Assembly: GCF_010993705.1 (NCBI RefSeq)
Contig: NZ_WOFO01000001.1
Coordinates: forward strand, 1,144,132 to 1,208,131
Length of the DNA: 64,000 nt
Direction of reading: 5' to 3'
Source: Cyclobacterium sp. SYSU L10401
Lineage (GTDB): Bacteria > Bacteroidota > Bacteroidia > Cytophagales > Cyclobacteriaceae
The notes beneath the pieces were generated by a model. That model saw nothing but the letters and a program-made list of their open reading frames with translations, searched no databases and was not told the origin of the DNA. The position numbers and the translations under genes are program-made. This document shows positions 19,492 to 29,288 of the stretch, piece by piece; within the stretch, counting starts at the first letter, position 1, and each line of letters starts with the position of its first letter.

Positions 19492-20781
19492 TTAAGGCTG
19501 CATTACCAACTTGGGCTGATTTTTTGATTTGAACTGAAGTACAACCAATATGATAATACATACGGAGGTGATCACAATTCCTCCGAATTGGTTTAATATA
19601 CCCAGGAATGTAATCCATTCGACCTGCGAATTGCTGAATTCTTTGAAAAGCATCACCCCCACACTTCCTGTATATCCGAGGGCGTCTGCGGTGTAAAATA
19701 GGAATCCCACATTTCCACTGAACCGTACCAGGGCCAATAATCTTTCAAAGATCAGGCAGTGAAAAAGAATATAAGGCAAATAAAGCCCCACCCCATTAAT
19801 CACCATCCACCAAACCGGTGAAACGGCGCCTTTGTCAAAGAACCATGTAAGTACTACAATTCCAATACAGCACACAATGCTAAGCCAAATGCCGTAGTTA
19901 AAGGCATTCCGATTGTCCCGAATCAAAACACCAGATGCGGCAATCAACAAAACCAGTAATGCAACAGGTATTTCAGTCATCGTCATTAATTCGGGTTTAC
20001 CCTCCATTCCCAGCTCCGTCCAAAACTCTACCATAAAATTATCCCTAAAATCACGCATGATCGTAAGCAATACATAAACCAGTACCAATGCCCCAAATAC
20101 TAACCCATGTTGTCTAAGGAATTCCATCCGCTTTTTGCCACCCATAGGTACCCTTTCGGATCTCAAAATTAAATCCTCTTGTGATCGCTCCCTGGAAGTA
20201 CTGAGCATTTTGACTGAAAGAAGAAAAAAGGGAAAAAACAGCAAGCCCGTAAGGAATGGCATATTGAACTCCCCTACACCAAAGCTTTGTATAAGCCATA
20301 TGCCTACGGTTTTGACAAATCCTGTCGAGAAAATAAATGTCGCACTTAAGGCGGCAGCGAGAAGTTCGGTATTTTTTCTTCCTTCGAGATAGGAAAAAAC
20401 CAATCCAAATACCATCCCTAGCGGCAGCCCGTTTAAAAATAGGGCATATGGTTTAAAGTTCACTGGCAAAATCGCGAAAGCCAAAAGCATTAATAGCCCG
20501 AAGCTAAGTAACACCACCAAAAAAAATCCTCGCCTATGGGCCGCCATTTCGGATACCAGCTTGATGCCAACAAACTTTGAAAACATATACCCTAAGACCT
20601 GGCTGACCACCAGGATGGTCTTTAAATCCATACCATAAAATTCCGTATTCAGGTATTGTCCGGCAAGGAAAGATTTCCGGACTGCGTACATCCCAGTATA
20701 GCACGTAAAGGCCCCGACCATGAGCAAAACCGTAGATTTATGTGGGAGGTCCTTTCGGGAAAGCGGAAAACTTATTTGCAT
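19492..20781 (-). CDS. DUF5690 family MFS-type transporter
   Basis: A 429-residue protein with 12 likely membrane segments. The N-terminal FTCYTGMYAVRKSFLAGQY resembles the start of organophosphate:phosphate antiporters (GlpT/UhpT group) within the major facilitator superfamily, and the rest fits DUF5690. The gene is divergent from the phosphonate-associated dehydrogenase gene, with about 200 bp between them. Members of this family are found beside the phosphonate-catabolism-associated genes that follow here. Import of a phosphonate or related organophosphorus compound across the inner membrane is the natural inference; it is not proven. Confidence 0.82.
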   Translation of the reverse strand: MQISFPLSRKDLPHKSTVLLMVGAFTCYTGMYAVRKSFLAGQYLNTEFYGMDLKTILVVSQVLGYMFSKFVGIKLVSEMAAHRRGFFLVVLLSFGLLMLLAFAILPVNFKPYALFLNGLPLGMVFGLVFSYLEGRKNTELLAAALSATFIFSTGFVKTVGIWLIQSFGVGEFNMPFLTGLLFFPFFLLSVKMLSTSRERSQEDLILRSERVPMGGKKRMEFLRQHGLVFGALVLVYVLLTIMRDFRDNFMVEFWTELGMEGKPELMTMTEIPVALLVLLIAASGVLIRDNRNAFNYGIWLSIVCCIGIVVLTWFFDKGAVSPVWWMVINGVGLYLPYILFHCLIFERLLALVRFSGNVGFLFYTADALGYTGSVGVMLFKEFSNSQVEWITFLGILNQFGGIVITSVCIIILVVLQFKSKNQPKLVMQP

Positions 20782-20977
20782 ACCGGGGAAATTTCCAAAC
20801 TGTTTGAATTTATCTATAAATGTATTGGAGTCCGGTTGTAAAATAAATTACTGGATGTTAAGGGATTATTAACTTTTCCTATGGAAAAATAATTTTCCAA
20901 TTTTTTAAGTTTATTTACAATTCCATTCGGTGCAGGTAACGCAATTGAGCAACTAAACAATAGACCGGTTTTTAAAG

Positions 20978-22060
20978 ATGAAAAATGAAGCCCTGGCGAT
21001 GGTTTTTAGTGAAGTTGAAAAGCCATTTCTTCCACTTTCAGTGAACCTACCAGCCTTAGCTACAGGTGAGGCTATTGTCGAGATAACTTATTCCACTATA
21101 TGTACGAGTGATCTTCACACTTTCTATGGGAGGAGGGAAGCAAATTTTCCAAGTGTCCTGGGGCATGAAATGATCGGTAGGATGATTGACCTCCCTGAAA
21201 ACGGGTTAACAGATTACTACGGCCAGACACTTAAAATCGGGGATCTCGTAACCTGGTCGGTTTATGCGCATGATCACACAGGATCAATGGCTCAAAAAGG
21301 AATTCCTCAAAAATCTGTGCCATTGTTCAAGTACGGGCATGAAAAAATGGAGACGAACGATGTTCTTAGTGGTGGATTTGCCACCCATTGCCATCTGAGA
21401 AAAGGAACTGATATTTTTAAAATCCCTGCTGGAATTTCTTCCAAAGCTGCTGCTCCATTAAATTGCACCCATGCCACCATAGCGGGTGCCATCAGATTGG
21501 CCGGCAATCTCCTTGAAAAAAATGTGCTGGTGCTGGGAGCGGGAATGCTGGGGCTATCAGCATGTGCCATGTCGCGGTATGCCGGAGCAAAGATGGTATT
21601 GGTAATGGACCTTGACCTGCAAAGAGTCGAAATCGCCAGGCAGTATGGTGCGGACGAGGGCTTACCTGCTGAACTGGCGCTGGAAGAAACCCTGAAAGTC
21701 ATTCAGCCACATGGTGGGATAGATGTAGTTATAGAGACTTCTGGATCAGCTTCGGCAATGGAAAAAAGCCTTGATTTATTGAACATTGGCGGAATTACTG
21801 TATGGGTAGGCGCAGTTTATTCTGATCGGAATGTTAACCTTAACGCAGAAAAAGTGGTGAGAAAGATCCTTACGATCAAAGGTCTGCACAATTACATTCC
21901 TGAAGACCTCTCCTATGCAATCAAGTTTTTGGAAACAACGCATTCATTGTATTCTTTTGAGCGCCTTGTTGGAACAGAATTCAAATTGACTGAACTGGAC
22001 GAAGCATTTAACGTTGCCAATGCCTTTGGCAAATACAGGGTAGGAATCACTCCAAATTAA
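20978..22060 (+). CDS. Zinc-binding alcohol dehydrogenase, phosphonate-associated (TIGR03366-like)
   Basis: A 360-residue medium-chain dehydrogenase. Catalytic zinc ligands are Cys42 (STICTSDLHTF), His63 and Glu64 (VLGHEMIGRM); the NAD(P)-binding loop is LVLGAGMLGLSACAM. The four-cysteine structural zinc loop of ordinary alcohol dehydrogenases is missing, and the region after GHE is short, as in the subfamily annotated as phosphonate catabolism associated. The likely reaction is oxidation of a hydroxyl group on a phosphonate intermediate to a carbonyl. The next gene, a phosphonatase-like hydrolase, starts 31 bp downstream, so they form an operon. The subfamily call rests on sequence resemblance plus neighbours. 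Confidence 0.85.
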   Translation: MKNEALAMVFSEVEKPFLPLSVNLPALATGEAIVEITYSTICTSDLHTFYGRREANFPSVLGHEMIGRMIDLPENGLTDYYGQTLKIGDLVTWSVYAHDHTGSMAQKGIPQKSVPLFKYGHEKMETNDVLSGGFATHCHLRKGTDIFKIPAGISSKAAAPLNCTHATIAGAIRLAGNLLEKNVLVLGAGMLGLSACAMSRYAGAKMVLVMDLDLQRVEIARQYGADEGLPAELALEETLKVIQPHGGIDVVIETSGSASAMEKSLDLLNIGGITVWVGAVYSDRNVNLNAEKVVRKILTIKGLHNYIPEDLSYAIKFLETTHSLYSFERLVGTEFKLTELDEAFNVANAFGKYRVGITPN

Positions 22061-22091
22061 CCAAAATTAGCTTTCACTTAATGGTATAAAA

Positions 22092-22793
22092 ATGGGAAAA
22101 AAAGGAAAAATTAAACTTGTCGTTTTTGATATGGCTGGAACCACTGTCAATGAAAACAATGTAGTATATAAATCTTTACAAAGGGCCATCAATCAACTGG
22201 GCCACAACTTTACTCTCGAAAATGTGCTGTTAAATGGTGGTGGAAAAGAAAAACTTCAAGCCATTCGGGACATCCTTAAGCCAGCCTATTCTTCCCTTGA
22301 GGATATGGAAAAATATGCTCAAACAGCCTTCGCAGACTTTCTAGTCATTCTAAAGAAAGCCTATGAAAACCTAAAAGTAGATCCTTATGATGGCACCCTT
22401 GAAGTTTTTGATTTCCTGGCAAAACAGGGGATAAAAGTGGCTTTGAACACTGGCTATAATAAGGAAACTGCACTATCCCTATTGGATAAACTGAATTGGG
22501 AGGAGGGCAGGACATTTGATGTGTTAGTGACTGCCGATGATGTGAAAAACAGTCGGCCTGCTCCTGATATGATCTTTGTTGCCATGAAAAAATGTGGTGT
22601 GTCAATTGCAAAAGAAGTGGCAAAAGTAGGTGATTCGATTGTGGATATCGAAGAAGGAAAATCTGCAGGTTGTGGATTGACATTCGGAGTAACGACTGGC
22701 GCACATACTGCCGGCCAACTCCATACCGCTGAACCGGATTTTATTATCCATTCCCTGCGTGAATTGAAAGAAATAATTGCCCCTGCTTACTGA
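22092..22793 (+). CDS. Phosphonatase-like HAD hydrolase (TIGR03351-like, PhnX-related)
   Basis: A 233-residue HAD enzyme. Motif I is F12-D13-M-A15-G-T: Asp13 is the nucleophile and Ala15 replaces the usual acid/base Asp, as in phosphonoacetaldehyde hydrolase and its close relatives. The cap region holds GGGKEKLQAI, where Lys52 could take the place of the Schiff-base lysine of PhnX; this is uncertain. VGDSIVDIEEGKSAGC is motif IV. Expected activity is cleavage of a carbon-phosphorus bond next to a carbonyl, or of a phosphate ester. It lies between an alcohol dehydrogenase and an FAD amine oxidase that belong to the same phosphonate-linked gene set. Confidence 0.85.
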   Translation: MGKKGKIKLVVFDMAGTTVNENNVVYKSLQRAINQLGHNFTLENVLLNGGGKEKLQAIRDILKPAYSSLEDMEKYAQTAFADFLVILKKAYENLKVDPYDGTLEVFDFLAKQGIKVALNTGYNKETALSLLDKLNWEEGRTFDVLVTADDVKNSRPAPDMIFVAMKKCGVSIAKEVAKVGDSIVDIEEGKSAGCGLTFGVTTGAHTAGQLHTAEPDFIIHSLRELKEIIAPAY

Positions 22794-22906
22794 ACAAGTC
22801 CTTTAAAGCAAAAAAAGTAAATTAGATGGAGCTGAAAGAAAACTGTCAGGTTTTGGTTTTGACCAGTTAAATGAGATTTGATCTGTTTTAAATAAAAAAT
22901 CAACCC

Positions 22907-24031
22907 ATGAATCAACAACATGCGATAGTAATCGGTGCAGGAATCGTAGGATTGTCATTAACCCGGGCCCTTCACAACAAAGGATGGAAAGTCACCGTCA
23001 TCGAGCGCCATCCTCAAGCTCAGGGAGCCTCTGTTAGGAATTTTGGAATGATATGGCCGATCGGACAAAGCCAGGGTTCAAGCTTCAAAAGGGCCTTACG
23101 TTCCAGGCAAATTTGGTTAGAAATGTCGGAAAAAGCGGGTTTCTGGGCTGAAAAAACGGGATCCTTACATTTGGCTTATTCAGACCTGGAGCTCCAGGTG
23201 GTTAAGGAATATGTGGAAGCATTGCAAAATCAAAAATCGGCCCATCATCTCACCGTACAAGAAACGATTTCGAAAAGCCCTGCTACCGTAATAAATGGCC
23301 TTAAAGGTGCACTTTGGTCAGAAGATGAAGTGATAGTCGATCCCCGTGAAGCGATCGTGAAAACTGCCCAACACCTGGAGCGCCTTGAAGGCGTCAGCTT
23401 TGTTTGGAGCAGATTGATCTCCCGTATTAAAGGAAATACGGTTTATAGCGGACAAAGATCTTGGTCAGCGGATAAGATATTTGTCTGTAGCGGTGCAGAT
23501 TTTGAAACTTTGTACCCTGATCTTTTTGAGTCTTTTCCTATCACGAAGTGCAAGGTACAGATGATGCGGCTGGTGCAGCAACCTCTCAATTGGCGCATTG
23601 GTCCTCCCCTTTGTGCCGGTTTAAGTTTTATACATTACAAAGGCTTTGAGGTAGCGCCTTCATTGCAAAAGCTCAAAGATGTTTATATGGAACAGCACAA
23701 AGAATTATTGGAACTGGGCATCCATGTAATGGTAGCTCAAAATGGAATGGGCGAACTGACAGTAGGAGACAGCCATGATTATGGATTAAACTTATCCCCA
23801 TTTGATGCCATGCACACCAACAAGCTAATTCTAAATGTCTTGAAATCTTTTGCACAGTTTAAAGATTGGAATATGGGGAGCACCTGGCACGGCATCTATC
23901 CAAAAATGACCAATGGCGCTACGGAATTTATATTCCAGGTTGATAACATGGTAACGATCGTAAACGGATTAGGGGGCGCCGGTATGACCCTTTCTTTTGG
24001 CCTTGGAGAAGAGGTAGTGGAAAATATTTAA
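22907..24031 (+). CDS. FAD-dependent amine oxidoreductase, phosphonate-associated (TIGR03364-like)
   Basis: A 374-residue member of the D-amino-acid oxidase/glycine oxidase fold. The N-terminal AIVIGAGIVGLSLTRALHNK is the FAD Rossmann motif, IERHPQAQGASVRNFGMIWP continues the cofactor site, and GLGGAGMTLSFGLGEEV near the C-terminus completes it. The ASVRNFGMIWP pattern separates the phosphonate-linked subfamily from other amine oxidases. In related bacteria such enzymes act on aminoalkylphosphonates, releasing the amine and giving an aldehyde that a phosphonatase can cleave. It is 113 bp downstream of the phosphonatase-like gene and ends 329 bp before the SusC gene. Confidence 0.85.
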   Translation: MNQQHAIVIGAGIVGLSLTRALHNKGWKVTVIERHPQAQGASVRNFGMIWPIGQSQGSSFKRALRSRQIWLEMSEKAGFWAEKTGSLHLAYSDLELQVVKEYVEALQNQKSAHHLTVQETISKSPATVINGLKGALWSEDEVIVDPREAIVKTAQHLERLEGVSFVWSRLISRIKGNTVYSGQRSWSADKIFVCSGADFETLYPDLFESFPITKCKVQMMRLVQQPLNWRIGPPLCAGLSFIHYKGFEVAPSLQKLKDVYMEQHKELLELGIHVMVAQNGMGELTVGDSHDYGLNLSPFDAMHTNKLILNVLKSFAQFKDWNMGSTWHGIYPKMTNGATEFIFQVDNMVTIVNGLGGAGMTLSFGLGEEVVENI

Positions 24032-24360
24032 TTACGATGAAAATAGGCAATCAATCAGCTGGGAAACGGTATGCCGGCATTACCATCCTTTCCTGGATAT
24101 TTTCCCGGTTTCGGTAATTTTGAGATTTTTATATATTGAAAACCCCGAAGATTGATTTTAGGCTTTCGCTTAGTCTAATGGTATTTTCATGTATGCTTTT
24201 AAACAAAAAAATTCATTTACTTAATAATAGAAACTTTTGGTGATTTTTTGGTAATACAACGCTAACCTCTTATTAACTACACTTTATTCCATATACACTA
24301 CTTTTATATATCATTAAAAGCAAAAGTATTAAAAAATTTAGCCAACTAATTTCGAATATT
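24032..24360. other. SusC upstream region, probable separate promoter
   Basis: About 330 bp, AT-rich, no gene. A TAATTTTG box (24115-24122) fits the Bacteroidota -7 consensus exactly, but its partner TTTG at -33 is not clear. A long leader would follow. The gap is large enough for the SusCD pair to have its own promoter as well as read-through from the phosphonate genes. Confidence 0.35.
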
Positions 24361-27300
24361 ATGAATTTAAAATTACCATTATTTAAAACAATTTATGCTG
24401 CTGCATATTTGATTCTTTGTGCTGGATTTATTGTTAATCCCTCCTTTGCGTTTTCTGGCAATGCTGAAAAAGAGGTTTATTTGATCAAAAAAAATTCTTT
24501 TTCTAAGCTGGTGTCCATCCCCAAATCCATTTCTGGTACAGTTACAGACGAAACAGGAGAAGCTTTGCCCGGTGCATCCGTTCTTGTAAAAGGAACCAAC
24601 AATGGAACGGTAACGGACCTTGATGGAAAATTTGTCCTGGATGTAGAGGAAAATGCTATTCTTCAAATTTCCTATTTGGGATATACGCCGCAAGAAGTGG
24701 AAGTGGAGGGGAGATCCACGATAACAGTCCAATTAGAGCCGGCTGATTCGCAGTTGAGTGAATTTGTGGTGGTAGGATACGGCACCCAAAAAAGATCAGA
24801 CGTTACCGGTGCCATCGCTTCTGTCGATACTGAAAGTTTTAACAAGGGAATGGTAAACAATCCAGGTGAACTGATGCAGGGAAAATTGGCCGGTGTTTCC
24901 ATTGCCGCAAACAGTGGCGAACCGGGAGCTGCTCAGGATGTTATCATCAGAGGCATCGGTAGTTTGCGTTCGGGAACGCAGCCGCTATATGTGGTTGATG
25001 GTTTTTTATTGGATAATTCCTCTACAGGTATTCCTAACAATCCACTGAATTTTCTAAATCCCAACGATATTGAAAGCATCGATGTACTGAAGGATGCCAG
25101 TGCTACTGCTGTATACGGATCCAGGGCGTCCAATGGGGTAGTGGTAATTACCACCAAAAAAGGTGCCGGTAAACCAAAAATAAATCTTTCGTTGTCATCT
25201 GCTGTATCCTCCATGGCCAATAAAATAGGGGTTTTCAATGCCGATGATTTCCGCAGGGAAGTTGTGGACGCTGGTGGAAACTTGGAAGACTTTGGTGCGG
25301 ACACGGATTGGCAGGATGAACTGACCCAGACGGGAATATCCAATAATCTCAATCTCTCCATGAGCGGGGCCAGTAATGAAAATTTTTCCTATTTCACCTC
25401 CGTAGGCATCCAGGATCAGGAAGGAATTTTAAAGAATAGCAGACTAAAACGCTATTCAGGAAAATTGAATATGAACCAGAAGGCCTTTGATGGCAGGCTA
25501 AATATAGATTATAACCTGACGGCCTCCCGTACCGAAAACTTAAGACCTGCTATTACTTCAACCATAAGTGATATGCTTAGTTTGAACCCGACGGTGCCTC
25601 CTTATACCGATGGTGAGCCTACTTTATTAAATACAAACGCTTTAAATCCATTGGCCAGATATGAATTATACAGTGACAATGCCATAAATAACCGTATTTT
25701 GGCAAACATTTCACCATCAATAGAATTATTTGATGGCCTGACTTATAAAATAAACCTGGGGGTGGATTATTCGGCTACGAATAGGTACCAGCAATACAAA
25801 CCCTCTCCCTCTGTAATCAATGAGTCCAATGTATCTGATGGGTCGCTGAATGCTGGTATTCATTCCAATACCAATCAACTGGTTGAGAATACACTTACAT
25901 ACATCTGGAACCAGGATGTACACAGCCTTGTCTTATTGGGTGGACATTCTTACCAGGAATTTATGGATGAAGCCAGGATAACTACTGCTAATGGCTTTGC
26001 CAATAATAATATTGAACCCCGGTTCCAGGATCATACCAGTACAAATGAATATCCTACCTCAGTAAATTCATCTGCCATCAAAAACGAGCTGCAATCTTTC
26101 TTCGGCAGATTGAACTATACCTATGCAGATAAATACCTGGTTACAGGGACCTTCCGGGCTGATGGATCTTCCAAATTCGGAGCCAATAACAAGTATGGTT
26201 ATTTTCCTTCTTTTGCCTTGGGATGGAACATCAGCAATGAGGATTTTATGAGCAATTCAGTCTTTAATAACTTAAAGCTGCGTGCAAGCTGGGGTCAAAC
26301 CGGAAACCAGGAGATCCCCTCCAAAATCACCAAAGCCAGCTATTCCGAAGACAGGTTATCTACCGGCGCTGGTAGTCTCAATACCTATCCGATAGATACC
26401 GACGCTACTTCATTGGATGGTTATCCATACGGAATTGTTTTTACACGATTGGCAAACCCGGATCTGCAATGGGAGGTATCATCCCAGATAGATGTAGGAA
26501 TTGATTTTGCATTTTTTAATTCGCAATTGACTGGTACCCTGGATTATTTCAATAAGCAGTCTTCCAATATTTTGTTGGAAGTGGTTCCTTCCGATCCCGT
26601 TCAGCCCACCCCAACCTATTGGAGCAATATCCCGGGAATGAAAATCATTAACAATGGGGTCGAATTGGCATTGGATTTCAGAAGTGATGCCACGCGCGAC
26701 TTCTCTTATAATATAGGCGGCAACATGACCTTTATCCAAAACAGGGTGGAGGATTCACCCTATTCGGTCCTGGTAACAGGGGCGGCTCAAGGTTCAGGTC
26801 AAACGGGAGCGACCATTAACGGTTATATCAACGATAATCCATTGGGTGCATTTTACATGTATCAGTTTGATGGGGTTGGCGCTGATGATGGGCAAAGCAT
26901 ATACAGAGATACCAATGGAGATGGCGAAATATTGGATAATGACCGACTTGTAGTGGGTAGTGCGATTCCCAAGTTTATCTACGGGTTTTACTCCAATTTT
27001 AAATATAGGGCATTTGACCTGAGTTTAAACTTTAATGGGGTGGCAGGAAACAAGGTCTACAACCATACCACCATGACCCTTTTTAATAAGGCGCTATTGG
27101 CTCAGTCGAATAATACCACGGATTTTGCGGTCCAGTATCCTGAAGAGTCTTTGACCAATGCCAATATCGTATCTACCCGTTATCTGGAAAATGGTTCTTT
27201 TTTAAGGTTGAATAATGCTACGCTGGCCTATAGCCTGAATGCGAATAGCATGGGTCTGGGAGAAACCTTCGGAAATATCAGTTTGTCTTTAACCGGTCAA

Positions 27301-27447
27301 AACCTGTTCGTCATTACAGAATATTCAGGATTTGATCCGGAAGTCAATACGGGATCGACATCAAATGGCATTCAGACCTTTGGCATAGACCGATTTACCT
27401 ATCCAAGGGCAAGAACAATTCTGTTAGGATTAAATTTAACATTCTAA
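24361..27447 (+). CDS. SusC/RagA family TonB-linked outer membrane transporter
   Basis: A 1028-residue protein with a signal peptide, a carboxypeptidase-regulatory-like domain (SGTVTDETGEALPGASVLVK near residues 55-130), a plug domain (YVVDGFLLDN, LKDASATAVYGSRASNGVV, VITTKKG) and a 22-strand barrel that ends in the aromatic YPRARTILLGLNLTF. It is a TonB-dependent outer membrane channel that works with the SusD lipoprotein encoded 45 bp downstream. The substrate class is usually an oligosaccharide or peptide; here the genes upstream all concern phosphonates, so a phosphonate-bearing glycan, lipid or polymer fragment is a plausible cargo. No sigma/anti-sigma or hybrid two-component regulator is adjacent. 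Confidence 0.93.
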   Translation: MNLKLPLFKTIYAAAYLILCAGFIVNPSFAFSGNAEKEVYLIKKNSFSKLVSIPKSISGTVTDETGEALPGASVLVKGTNNGTVTDLDGKFVLDVEENAILQISYLGYTPQEVEVEGRSTITVQLEPADSQLSEFVVVGYGTQKRSDVTGAIASVDTESFNKGMVNNPGELMQGKLAGVSIAANSGEPGAAQDVIIRGIGSLRSGTQPLYVVDGFLLDNSSTGIPNNPLNFLNPNDIESIDVLKDASATAVYGSRASNGVVVITTKKGAGKPKINLSLSSAVSSMANKIGVFNADDFRREVVDAGGNLEDFGADTDWQDELTQTGISNNLNLSMSGASNENFSYFTSVGIQDQEGILKNSRLKRYSGKLNMNQKAFDGRLNIDYNLTASRTENLRPAITSTISDMLSLNPTVPPYTDGEPTLLNTNALNPLARYELYSDNAINNRILANISPSIELFDGLTYKINLGVDYSATNRYQQYKPSPSVINESNVSDGSLNAGIHSNTNQLVENTLTYIWNQDVHSLVLLGGHSYQEFMDEARITTANGFANNNIEPRFQDHTSTNEYPTSVNSSAIKNELQSFFGRLNYTYADKYLVTGTFRADGSSKFGANNKYGYFPSFALGWNISNEDFMSNSVFNNLKLRASWGQTGNQEIPSKITKASYSEDRLSTGAGSLNTYPIDTDATSLDGYPYGIVFTRLANPDLQWEVSSQIDVGIDFAFFNSQLTGTLDYFNKQSSNILLEVVPSDPVQPTPTYWSNIPGMKIINNGVELALDFRSDATRDFSYNIGGNMTFIQNRVEDSPYSVLVTGAAQGSGQTGATINGYINDNPLGAFYMYQFDGVGADDGQSIYRDTNGDGEILDNDRLVVGSAIPKFIYGFYSNFKYRAFDLSLNFNGVAGNKVYNHTTMTLFNKALLAQSNNTTDFAVQYPEESLTNANIVSTRYLENGSFLRLNNATLAYSLNANSMGLGETFGNISLSLTGQNLFVITEYSGFDPEVNTGSTSNGIQTFGIDRFTYPRARTILLGLNLTF

Positions 27448-27492
27448 TAATAAATCCAGGAATTTTTCCATCAAGTTGAAAACTAAAACAAA

Positions 27493-29241
27493 ATGAAAAA
27501 TATAAGATTTAATAAAAAATTACCGGTAATTGTGTTTTTTCTCACATTTTTCGGTTGTACTACTTTAGAAGAAGAAGTACTTGATGAGTCGCTGACCGGC
27601 ACGGGGCAGGCAGAAATTGTAAGCGGATCTCTGGCACCGGTTTATGGCTTTCTGAGGTATCAGGTTTGGTTACATACTTCAAACTTTGGCTTACAGGAAG
27701 TAGCTTCTGATGAAGGAATTCTCCCTTACCGTGGGGGAAGAGACTGGTATGATGGAGGCAAGTTCATCGCGGTTCATCAACACCTGATGACTCCCAGTAA
27801 CGGACTGGTGGGGGATACCTGGACCAATATTACCTTATGTTTATCCAGGGCAGTAATCGCCGCCGAAAGGCTAAGCCTGGAGGCTGAAAATGGTAATTCG
27901 GAAGCCCAGGATGCCTATTATGAAATGGTAGCCATGAAGGCATACCTGAATATGCTCGCTCTTGATAACTGGGGGCTTGTTTTCAGGAAGGAAAATTCAA
28001 GCGAAATATCTGAAATTTTAAGGGGGCAAGAGGCAATTGATCATATTGAAAGTGAGCTGCTTTCTGTGGTGGATGTCCTTAACAATGACAAAGGTCCCGG
28101 TAGGTTAACCGCAGATGCCGTTAAGGCTTTGTTGGCTCGATTATATTTGAATGCTGCCGTTTATCGGGATCCCTACGGAACACCTGATTTTAGAAAAGAG
28201 GATATGGATAAAGTGATACAATATACCGACGCGATTATTTCCGGTCCTTATGCCTTGTCTGCAGAATATTTTGATTTGTTCAGCGATGGAAACCATACCA
28301 ATCCCGAACTCATATTTGCAATGGACCAAAGGGGTACCTTACAAACCGATCACCAAAGATGGGCCTATTGGCCTATATCCGGCGACCTGATTCCAAGACC
28401 GGAATTTCCAAATACACGTGGAACAGACGCCGTAGCTGCTACATCTGATTTTTATCAGACCTGGGTAGATGCCTATGGCAATGTAGATCCTGCCGATGCC
28501 GATGCCCGTTTTTTTAAAGAAAATACAGTAATACCCAAGGAACTTAGAGACCTTACCGGGGTAAGCCCGCAGAATGACTCGGATCACTATTATTGCGTGC
28601 CTGCCGAGGACTTTGAGATCGACAGGGGAATACTCCGTGGAATCATATGGGGTCCCAGGAAAGACGAAGGAGGTAATATTCTCACCTGCGATGATGGTTC
28701 GGTACGGATATATCCCGTTATCAATAATAGAACAAGTGGTGCCAACCTGACCTATGTAGACCATACGCTCAGGGTAGATTTTTCTGATGAGGGAAGTTTA
28801 CACAATACAGGTTACCGATTTTCTAAATACCAGTTCAGCCATACGGCTCCTAATTGTTGTTCCAATAGCAGTGTAGACCTGGTTTTGATTCGCCTGGGAG
28901 AGATTTACCTGATGCGGGCTGAAGCCAGGTTGAGAAATGGTGACAATGCAGGGGCTTTGGCAGATGTAAACACCTTAAGGACCTCCAGAACTGCCCGTCC
29001 TGAGCAAGTCCCGGAGCCGTTGACCGCCATCGATTTGGATGTGTTGTTCCGTGAAAGCGGCTTTGAATTGTATTGGGAAGGCTTTAGGAGAAACTACCAG
29101 ATTCGATTTGGTAAATATGAGGGTGCCTGGACGGGTAAGTCCGACAGCGATGTCAACAAAAGATTGTTTCCTATTCCTCAAAGAGCCGTGGATGGCGCTT
29201 CCAACGAAGAAGGATTTTTAGTGCAAAACCAAGGTTATTAA
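27493..29241 (+). CDS. SusD/RagB family substrate-binding lipoprotein
   Basis: A 582-residue lipoprotein: hydrophobic signal with lipobox before Cys (FLTFFGCTTLEEE), then the tetratricopeptide-like helical body. Family landmarks include AYYEMVAMKAYLNMLALDNWG near residue 145, LTADAVKALLARLYLNAAVY, and the C-terminal LIRLGEIYLMRAEARLRNGD, GALADVNTLRTSRTA and FRESGFELYWEGFRRNYQIRFG. It sits on the outer leaflet as the lid of the SusC channel. The protein is followed directly by a strong terminator, so SusCD ends the transcription unit. No catalytic domain is present. Confidence 0.93.
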   Translation: MKNIRFNKKLPVIVFFLTFFGCTTLEEEVLDESLTGTGQAEIVSGSLAPVYGFLRYQVWLHTSNFGLQEVASDEGILPYRGGRDWYDGGKFIAVHQHLMTPSNGLVGDTWTNITLCLSRAVIAAERLSLEAENGNSEAQDAYYEMVAMKAYLNMLALDNWGLVFRKENSSEISEILRGQEAIDHIESELLSVVDVLNNDKGPGRLTADAVKALLARLYLNAAVYRDPYGTPDFRKEDMDKVIQYTDAIISGPYALSAEYFDLFSDGNHTNPELIFAMDQRGTLQTDHQRWAYWPISGDLIPRPEFPNTRGTDAVAATSDFYQTWVDAYGNVDPADADARFFKENTVIPKELRDLTGVSPQNDSDHYYCVPAEDFEIDRGILRGIIWGPRKDEGGNILTCDDGSVRIYPVINNRTSGANLTYVDHTLRVDFSDEGSLHNTGYRFSKYQFSHTAPNCCSNSSVDLVLIRLGEIYLMRAEARLRNGDNAGALADVNTLRTSRTARPEQVPEPLTAIDLDVLFRESGFELYWEGFRRNYQIRFGKYEGAWTGKSDSDVNKRLFPIPQRAVDGASNEEGFLVQNQGY

Positions 29242-29247
29242 CCATTC

Positions 29248-29288
29248 AAAAGTACGGCAGGTATATTTTTTCTTGCCGTACTTTTTTT
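29248..29288 (+). terminator. Rho-independent terminator after susD
   Basis: AGTACGGCA (29251-29259) pairs with TGCCGTACT (29274-29282) and is followed by six more T; the preceding AAA extends the stem into the T tract. It begins six bases after the SusD stop codon. Confidence 0.9.
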
